From Planctomycetota bacterium (GTDB lineage: Bacteria; Planctomycetota; Planctomycetia; Pirellulales; Pirellulaceae), in contig JAPLNJ010000903.1 of the NCBI GenBank assembly GCA_026692885.1, positions 1-6,670 of the forward strand: 6,670 nt of DNA, read 5' to 3'. Made by a program: the position numbers and the translations under genes. Position 1 is the first letter of the stretch, and each line of letters starts with the position of its first letter. Positions 1 through 4,625 of this stretch are shown here, piece after piece. Below the pieces are notes generated by a model that saw only the letters and a program-made list of their open reading frames with translations, ran no database searches and was not told the origin of the DNA.

Positions 1-5
1 GCCAC

Positions 6-43
6 GGACGCTCTGCGTCCTTGGGCAGACGACGCGGAGCGTC
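6..43. repeat. Two short palindromes with 3-nt loops
   Basis: Two palindromes sit 10 bp apart. The first, 6-20, pairs GGACGC with GCGTCC around TCT. The second, 31-43, pairs GACGC with GCGTC around GGA. Read on the opposite strand the first has the loop AGA, so both follow the pattern stem-(A/G)GA-stem also seen at 203-221. The arms are perfect, so the structure is seen directly. Membership of a dispersed intergenic repeat family typical of planctomycetes is inference. They are too short and lack a T-tract, so they are not called as terminators. Confidence 0.6.
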
Positions 44-59
44 AAAACACTGGCGTTCC

Positions 60-195
60 CACGCGGAGAGCCTGTGAAAAAATCGTAGGGTGGGCTGTGC
101 CCACCACAACTGCTTGTACCTGGTGGGCACAGCCCACCCTACACCTTGTGCAAGCATCGTTGACCGATTTGATTTTTTCACAGGCTCTCCGTGTG
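60..195. repeat. Nested inverted-repeat element 1 (MITE/REP-like)
   Basis: The outer arms are 64-84 and 171-191, a perfect 21-bp inverted repeat. It extends to 60-84 / 171-195 with a single mismatch (24 of 25). The inner arms, 85-106 and 121-142, form a perfect 22-bp inverted repeat with a 14-nt loop. Each inner arm is itself a small hairpin, GGTGGGC-TGT-GCCCACC on the left (89-105). Inner and outer arms abut on the left (84/85) but are separated by 28 nt on the right (143-170), so the element is asymmetric. There is no coding potential of note; the reading frames through it are by-products of the repeats. A non-autonomous mobile element or REP-type repeat is the best guess. No target-site duplication is obvious. 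Confidence 0.75.
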
Positions 196-221
196 CCGAT
201 TTCCGCACACGGAGTGTGCGG
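189..221. repeat. Overlapping alternative hairpins
   Basis: CCGTGTGC at 189-196 pairs with GCACACGG at 205-212 around an 8-nt loop. CCGCACAC at 203-210 pairs with GTGTGCGG at 214-221 around GGA. The two stems share 205-210, so only one can form at a time. The second follows the same stem-GGA-stem pattern as the palindrome at 31-43. This is probably one of a family of dispersed short palindromes. A switch-like regulatory role for the downstream DUF4058 gene cannot be excluded, but there is no positive sign of it. Confidence 0.55.
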
Positions 222-298
222 TCTACTTTGAACAAATCCGACACTTATTGATTCGCCGGTCCTAAGCCGAGGGCGCCGATGACTTCGTGCCGCCAATC

Positions 299-315
299 GT
301 GGCCCTTGTGGCCAC
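299..315 (+). other. Small hairpin upstream of DUF4058 gene
   Basis: GTGGCC at 299-304 pairs perfectly with GGCCAC at 310-315 around a 5-nt loop. It ends 17 nt before the AGGGAG ribosome-binding site of the gene starting at 346, so it would lie in the 5' leader if transcription starts upstream. The rest of 222-345 shows no convincing -10/-35 pair. A regulatory role is speculative. Confidence 0.25.
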
Positions 316-345
316 GCTTGTATCCTGACCCCAGGGAGCCTGACC

Positions 346-1143
346 ATGCCTTCGCCATTTCCGGGAATGGACCCGTTCTTGGAACATCCGGATATCTTCC
401 CGGATTTCCACGACAGCTTCGTCGCCTACCTCCGAGAATCGCTGCAGTCACGTCTCCCGGCCCCCTACATCGCCGCGATCGGCCGTCGCGCCTGGATCGA
501 AGTCTCTGAACGATTCATCGGTCCCGACGTGCAGGTGATCCAACGGCCTGGAATCGCGGTCGATCCGGGAAATGGCGGGGGCGTGGCCGTCGCAGCGCCG
601 CCTCGCACGCGGCCGATCGTGATTCGCGTCCCGCACGACGAGTGTTGCGAGCCGCTGGTGGAAATCTACGTCGGCCGCGGTGCCGACCGGCGGTTGGTGA
701 CCTCGATCGAAGTGCTCAGCCTGACCAATAAGACGCCCGGAGAACACGGACGCGATCTGTACCTGCGGAAACAGCGGGAGATTCTCGAGAGCAAGGTGCA
801 CCTGGTTGAGCTCGATTTGCTCAGGGCGGGAGAGCACACCACCGCCGTCCCGCGCCGGCGCCTGCTCAAGGCAGTCGGCGCGTGCGACTATCACATCTCT
901 ATCCACCATTTCGATAACCTAGAGGACTATTTCGTCTATCCGATCGGAATCTCGGAGCCCCTGCCGGAGATCTCGCTTCCGCTGCTGCCCGGCGATCCGG
1001 CCGTATGCGTGGACTTGCAGGCCGTCTTCCACCGCACCTACGACGCCGGGCCGTATCAGCGGGAGATCAACTACAGCAAAGACGTTCCGATCCCGCCGTT
1101 CACCCCCGCTCAGGAAGCGTGGGTCCGAGAAGTGCTTCACTGA
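346..1143 (+). CDS. DUF4058 family protein
   Basis: This encodes 265 residues, about the usual length of DUF4058 (PF13267) proteins. The opening MPSPFPGMDPFLE is the family's hallmark N-terminus. Further on comes a conserved-looking core: VEIYVGRGADRRLVTSIEVL (residues 105-124), LTNKTPGEHGRDLYLRKQREIL (126-147) and SKVHLVELDLLRAG (149-162). The start is supported by AGGGAG at 333-338, 7 nt before the ATG. No signal peptide or membrane segment is seen, so it is probably cytoplasmic. The function of the family is unknown to me. The acidic and lysine residues in the SIEVLSLTNK...VELDLLR stretch loosely recall PD-(D/E)xK nuclease-fold proteins, but that is only an impression. The next gene starts 104 bp downstream on the same strand, so cotranscription is possible. 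Confidence 0.88.
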   Translation: MPSPFPGMDPFLEHPDIFPDFHDSFVAYLRESLQSRLPAPYIAAIGRRAWIEVSERFIGPDVQVIQRPGIAVDPGNGGGVAVAAPPRTRPIVIRVPHDECCEPLVEIYVGRGADRRLVTSIEVLSLTNKTPGEHGRDLYLRKQREILESKVHLVELDLLRAGEHTTAVPRRRLLKAVGACDYHISIHHFDNLEDYFVYPIGISEPLPEISLPLLPGDPAVCVDLQAVFHRTYDAGPYQREINYSKDVPIPPFTPAQEAWVREVLH

Positions 1144-1158
1144 CACTAACTTTAGTGT
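1143..1158 (+). other. Small hairpin overlapping the DUF4058 stop codon
   Basis: ACACTAA (1143-1149) is complementary to TTAGTGT (1152-1158); a realistic fold is a 6-bp stem with a 4-nt loop. It begins on the last base of the TGA stop. The stem is AT-rich and is followed by TTGTGT rather than a run of T, so it is at best a weak terminator or processing site. The remainder of the 104-bp gap to the next gene shows no clear promoter. Confidence 0.25.
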
Positions 1159-1247
1159 TTGTGTCTTCCGCCCCTGACCTCGGCCCTCTCCCCGGAGTAT
1201 CTGGGACGCGGGAGTTTGTTTCCAGCTGTGCCTTGGGAGAAAGAACG

Positions 1248-3830
1248 ATGACGAAGCTTGCCTGCCTCTGTCTGCCAGCCGTGACGCTTGCGACTTTACT
1301 GCTGTGCATCTCGGACACCGCCTTGCACGCTCAAGGTTTGACCCTCTACGTGTCCCCGCACGGCAACGATGCCTGGTCGGGGAAACTGGCTGAACCGAAA
1401 GACAACGACGGACCGTTCGCCTCGATTGTGCGAGCACGGGACGCCATCCGCCAGGGGAAGGTCGCCCAGGGCGGACTCCAGGAACCGGTCACGGTCCGGA
1501 TCCGTGGCGGCAGGTATGTCCTGCCAGAACCGATCAGCTTCACTCCGGAAGACTCCGGCACACCGCAAGGCCCCATCTCCTACGAGGCATTTTCGGGCGA
1601 GCAGCCGGTGCTGTGCGGAGGCAAAATGATCACCGGCTGGCAGCCCTACCAAGGCAAAATCCTGGTCGCCACGCTGCCCGAAGTACAGGCCGGCAAGTGG
1701 TACTTCCGGTCGCTGTTCGCCAACGGTCGGCGGCAGATTCGCGCCCGCTGTCCCAACGTCGATCCGGCCGACCCCTATCGCCAAGGGTTCCTGTACGCCG
1801 ATCGGGACATCCAGGGCTTTGGCCTGGCGGTCGGCAACATCCACAATCCGGGCGACTGGATGGAATACAAGGTCGAGGTTCCCGCCGACGGTGAGTATGC
1901 ATTCTGGATGTACTACGGTGCCTTGAACGGGCCGTTTGGCAGGGCCGATATGAATGAACGGACCGTGCTGATCGTCGACGGCGGCGTCCCTGTGCCGTTG
2001 GTGAACCTACCCGACACCGAGTCCTGGGGCACGCTCCGTTGGTCACGTGCCGCCGCGGTGCGGCTGACCCAAGGCGAACACCTGCTGAAGTGGCAAAACG
2101 TCAAGGGCGGCGGGCTCACCTTCGCAGCCTTTGCCTTGACCGACGATTCCGCCTGGAAACCGGTTGGCACCGCACTGGCCAAGCCGGCGGCCGACAAACA
2201 TGCGGTGGTCATCCAGGCTGCGAACTACGTCCGCTCGCAAGGCAAACAGTTATCGGTCTCCGGCACCTCGGCCGGCTCGCCAACCGAGTTCCACTACACG
2301 GCGGGAACGTTCAATCCCTCCTGGGCTGCGACCGGCGAGGCGGAAATCCACGTCTTCCAGTCGTCCTCGTGCCGGGCGTTCAAGGAGATCGTCTCCCTCG
2401 TGAAGGTGGATGACAAGACCCGCCGTATCACCATCGGCGGCAAGGAGTGCGTCACGCCGATCCTGCCGGGCGACCGGTACTTCGTGGAAAACGTACTGGA
2501 GGAACTCGACAGCCCCGGCGAATGGTACCTTAACCGGCAGACGGGCCAACTCTTCTACTGGCCCCTGGCCGAGTTCTCTGCGAAGACAGAAGTTGTGGTT
2601 CCGGTCTTGGGCCGCATCGTGCAGATCCTGGGCGATGCGGCAGCCAAGCACCCGGTCAGCCATCTCCGCTTCTCCGGCCTTACCCTGCAAGAGACGGACT
2701 ACTCCCCGGCCGACGGCTGCGAGGGATATGGCATGGGCAACGACGGCGTGATCTACCTGAAAGACGCCACCCAATGCACGATCGAGAACTGCACGTTCCG
2801 CAACATCGGCAAATACGCGGTGTGCCTGTCCGGCGGTCGTGCCAACGCGATCAACGGCAACGACATCTCGCACGGCGCCGAGGGTGGCGTGCTCCTGCTG
2901 AAAACCGCGGGCAATACGGTCTCGGACAACCACGTCCACGATTGCGGATTCGTCTACAAGCACATCGGCGGTGTCATCCTGGAAGACGCGGGGACGGACG
3001 ACAATCTGGTCGCCCACAACCTGATTCACGACATCTCCCGGTACGGCATTTCCCTGAAGAATGTCGGCGTGCGCAATCGCATCGAGTACAACCGCGTCCT
3101 GAACACGAGCCTGGAAACCTGCGACACCGGTGGCATCGAGGTCACTCAGCAGGATCGCGAGCTGCGGAGCGGCAGCGTTATTCGCAACAACATCGTAGGC
3201 GACTCGATCGGCTATTCCGCTGACGGCCCGAAGTCCGTGTTCATGTCCTGGGGCATCTACCTGGATTCCTTCGCCGGCGGCTACACGGTCACCCACAACG
3301 TCACCTACCGATCGAGCCACGGCGGTATGATGCTTCAGGGCGGCAAGGATAATCGGATCGAGAACAATATCTTCGTGGACAGCGCCTACAGCCAGCTGTA
3401 CATCAGCAACTTCGCCAACAATTCCACCGGTCAGGTGTTCCAGCGAAACATCGTCTCCTACACCAATCCGGCCGCCGTGCTCCTGACCGGCGGCCGCCTG
3501 GACGAAAACGTGATCCGCATCGATCGCAACCTCTACTTCCACGCGGGCGGCAAGGATCCGGTACTTGGCGGCTGTGCCTCTTTCGCCGACTGGCAAAAGC
3601 GTGGCTTTGATCAGAACTCGGTGATTGGCGATCCGTTGTTTGTGGACCCGGCGCGCGACAACTACACCCTGCGCCCGGATTCGCCCGCCTGGAAGCTCGG
3701 TTTCGAACCGATCGATACGAGCCGCGTGGGTCTCTTGCGCGACCGCTGCCGCTGCTTGATCCGGCCCGCCGCGCCGGCTTATGGGTTGGTGGGAACACGT
3801 GCCAGCGAGCCCAAGAAAGAGGTCAAGTAA
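1248..3830 (+). CDS. Secreted right-handed parallel beta-helix protein (GH141-like)
   Basis: This encodes 860 residues. The start chosen is ATG 1248, with GGGAG at 1235-1239 eight nt upstream and a signal peptide immediately after it (hydrophobic residues about 8-22, cleavage likely after ALHA near residue 28). The frame is open back to 1005, but that extension overlaps the DUF4058 gene and hides the signal. After export comes LYVSPHGNDAWSGKLAEP (33-50), then GPFASIVRARDAIR, an opening typical of GH141-type and related beta-helix glycan-active proteins. Residues about 183-300 look like an inserted carbohydrate-binding module. GEWYLNRQTGQLFYWPL (424-440) precedes a long beta-helix with N-x-I/V rungs (about 470-765). 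The C-terminal part has DPLFVDPARDNYTLRPDSPAWKLGF (795-819), usual for this group. A role in degrading complex extracellular polysaccharide is inferred; GH or lyase activity cannot be assigned from sequence alone. The last 30 residues are atypical. Confidence 0.85.
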   Translation: MTKLACLCLPAVTLATLLLCISDTALHAQGLTLYVSPHGNDAWSGKLAEPKDNDGPFASIVRARDAIRQGKVAQGGLQEPVTVRIRGGRYVLPEPISFTPEDSGTPQGPISYEAFSGEQPVLCGGKMITGWQPYQGKILVATLPEVQAGKWYFRSLFANGRRQIRARCPNVDPADPYRQGFLYADRDIQGFGLAVGNIHNPGDWMEYKVEVPADGEYAFWMYYGALNGPFGRADMNERTVLIVDGGVPVPLVNLPDTESWGTLRWSRAAAVRLTQGEHLLKWQNVKGGGLTFAAFALTDDSAWKPVGTALAKPAADKHAVVIQAANYVRSQGKQLSVSGTSAGSPTEFHYTAGTFNPSWAATGEAEIHVFQSSSCRAFKEIVSLVKVDDKTRRITIGGKECVTPILPGDRYFVENVLEELDSPGEWYLNRQTGQLFYWPLAEFSAKTEVVVPVLGRIVQILGDAAAKHPVSHLRFSGLTLQETDYSPADGCEGYGMGNDGVIYLKDATQCTIENCTFRNIGKYAVCLSGGRANAINGNDISHGAEGGVLLLKTAGNTVSDNHVHDCGFVYKHIGGVILEDAGTDDNLVAHNLIHDISRYGISLKNVGVRNRIEYNRVLNTSLETCDTGGIEVTQQDRELRSGSVIRNNIVGDSIGYSADGPKSVFMSWGIYLDSFAGGYTVTHNVTYRSSHGGMMLQGGKDNRIENNIFVDSAYSQLYISNFANNSTGQVFQRNIVSYTNPAAVLLTGGRLDENVIRIDRNLYFHAGGKDPVLGGCASFADWQKRGFDQNSVIGDPLFVDPARDNYTLRPDSPAWKLGFEPIDTSRVGLLRDRCRCLIRPAAPAYGLVGTRASEPKKEVK
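1794..2147 (+). other. Putative CBM6/35-like module inserted in beta-helix protein
   Basis: Residues about 183-300 interrupt the N-terminal part of the beta-helix protein. The segment runs NPGDWMEYKVEVPADGEYAF (200-219), then LIVDGGVPVPLVNLP, then a closing strand pattern HLLKWQNVKGGGLTFAAFAL (278-297). 'G-D-W-x-E-Y-x-V-x-V-P-x-x-G-x-Y' is the characteristic first-strand pattern of CBM6/CBM35-type jelly-roll carbohydrate-binding modules. Boundaries are approximate. The call rests on motif resemblance read by eye, not on a profile search. Confidence 0.55.
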
Positions 3831-4068
3831 ACGTTTCCATAGGCATGGACTTGAAGCCGTAAGAACTGAAATTCGTACACCCGACCCCGGTCTTCGCGCG
3901 GCACACAAGCGGGACAATTGGCATTGCTGAAGACAACTCTCGTCCTGGGGTGTTCAGTTTGTTTGATCTTACCGTGAATTGGTGTTTTCCCGAATACCTG
4001 CTGTTGTTGTTCCATTCTGGTTGCCTTCGCGGAGCGAGCACGAAATCACGGATGACCAAGAGGCTCCT
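3831..4068. other. Gene-free spacer left of repeat cluster
   Basis: I see no credible gene here. Nor is there a clear rho-independent terminator after the beta-helix gene's TAA at 3828-3830. Base composition is less GC-rich than the flanking genes, notably around 3950-4020. The only structural signal is the 15-bp inverted repeat arm at 3948-3962, listed separately. Minus-strand reading frames here run on through the repeats further right and have no domain or codon support. Confidence 0.5.
3948..3962. repeat. Left arm of 15-bp perfect inverted repeat bracketing the spacer repeats
   Basis: GGGTGTTCAGTTTGT here is the exact reverse complement of ACAAACTGAACACCC at 4579-4593. The two arms are about 616 bp apart and enclose every other repeat in the convergent intergenic region. 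A 15-bp perfect match at this distance is unlikely by chance in a region of this size. It may be the border of a composite element or two oppositely oriented ends of the same dispersed repeat. Confidence 0.6.
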
Positions 4069-4257
4069 GGGTTTACCCCACTGCTGTGAACATCTTCGCA
4101 TGGGCCGGAGGGCCGGCATTATACAAGCACGACGCGCAAGCGAGTGGGTCTGATCTTCGCTTGCCAGGCCGCCGCGGACCCACTCGCTTGCGCGTCGTGC
4201 TTGTATTTCTAGGCCTTGGCTGGCTACGAAGATGTTCACAGCAGTGGGGTTTACCCC
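4069..4257. repeat. Nested inverted-repeat element 2 with flanking 11-bp direct repeats
   Basis: The outer arms are 4075-4098 and 4227-4250, a perfect 24-bp inverted repeat. The inner arms are 4121-4150 and 4177-4206, a perfect 30-bp inverted repeat with a 26-nt loop. Spacers between inner and outer arms are 22 nt on the left and 20 nt on the right. The sequence GGGTTTACCCC occurs directly at both edges (4069-4079 and 4247-4257), overlapping the ends of the outer arms. This resembles a target-site duplication, though the motif is itself near-palindromic. The inner arm contains AAGCACGACGCGCAAGCGAG, which gives 'QARRASEW' in one frame; I recall this peptide from spurious planctomycete proteins, so the repeat is probably dispersed genome-wide. 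No transposase is present. The 30-bp stem could also stop transcription between the convergent genes; this is speculative. Confidence 0.8.
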
Positions 4258-4280
4258 CACGTCGTTATACAAGTTCTTCG

Positions 4281-4393
4281 CCCCGATAGGGGCAGCCACA
4301 TGAAAGCCCAGGGCAGAGCGGAGCGGCGTTAGCCGCGTAGCGCCGCCCTGGGTTAGAAGAGTGTCAGGAACGCCAGCCCTGAAAGGGCGAAAC
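4281..4393 (-). repeat. Hairpin-rich dispersed repeat, copy 1
   Basis: This contains a series of hairpins: CCCC-GATA-GGGG (4281-4292); CCCAGGGC (4307-4314) with GCCCTGGG (4345-4352), enclosing GCGGC-GTTA-GCCGC (4323-4336); and GCCCT-GAA-AGGGC (4376-4388). The segment 4310-4353 matches the reverse complement of 4527-4570 at 40 of 44 positions, so it is an inverted copy of the repeat there. The nested hairpin layout is preserved between the copies. It resembles planctomycete dispersed repeats that produce spurious 'RPFRAG...TQGGA' peptides, from recollection only. The strand is given relative to copy 2. Confidence 0.7.
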
Positions 4394-4486
4394 AAGCGAG
4401 CGTAGCACAACCGCGCCACAATCCTTTGTCAAGAACTACGTCCATCTTGTTTGAAGACGAACGAACAGTGTGGGAAGAACCGATTT

Positions 4487-4570
4487 GTTTCGTCCTTACA
4501 GGGCTACCGTGTTGAATCGATCCAGTACCCAGGGCGGCGCTTCGCGGCTGTCGCCGCTACGCTCTGCCCT
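4487..4570 (+). repeat. Hairpin-rich dispersed repeat, copy 2
   Basis: This is the inverted partner of copy 1 (40 of 44 identical over 4527-4570), with further similarity to the left: TTTCGTCCTTACAGGGCT here against TTTCGCCCTTTCAGGGCT on the opposite strand of copy 1. AGGGC (4531-4535) pairs with GCCCT (4566-4570), and inside it GCGGC-TGTC-GCCGC (4544-4557) forms a second stem. The substitutions fall mostly in loops or between stems. The small reading frame starting at 4470 is a by-product of this repeat. Confidence 0.65.
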
Positions 4571-4578
4571 TGACGGAC

Positions 4579-4593
4579 ACAAACTGAACACCC
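4579..4593. repeat. Right arm of 15-bp perfect inverted repeat
   Basis: ACAAACTGAACACCC is the exact reverse complement of 3948-3962. It begins 8 bp after the end of hairpin repeat copy 2 and lies 33 bp from the stop codon of the sulfatase gene. Confidence 0.6.
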
Positions 4594-4625
4594 TGCTCCG
4601 GTCCCATCTTCTCATCGCATTTTTC

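Noticed and set aside
228..256. Promoter for the DUF4058 gene (TTGAAC at 228-233)
   Set aside because: There is no acceptable -10 box at 16-18 bp spacing; planctomycete promoters are not well enough defined by eye to call this.
1..345. CRISPR array or tRNA in the left intergenic region
   Set aside because: The repeats are inverted pairs, not regularly spaced direct repeats, and no cloverleaf or tRNA consensus motif is visible.
1005..1247. 81-codon N-terminal extension of the beta-helix protein
   Set aside because: It overlaps the DUF4058 gene in another frame. The ATG at 1248 has a ribosome-binding site and a signal peptide right behind it.
2250..3917. 555-residue minus-strand open frame opposite the beta-helix gene
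   Set aside because: It is antisense to a well-supported gene, with no recognisable domain, signal or ribosome-binding site. Long antisense frames are expected in GC-rich coding DNA.
4121..4206. Rho-independent terminator for the beta-helix gene
   Set aside because: The stem is far longer than usual, lies about 290 bp past the stop codon, and lacks a proper T-tract. It is better explained as a repeat, although it might still stop transcription.
3823..4419. 198-residue minus-strand open frame in the convergent spacer
   Set aside because: It runs straight through element 2 and hairpin repeat copy 1. Its peptide (including QARRASEWV and TQGGATRLTPLRSALG) is translated repeat DNA, not a protein family.
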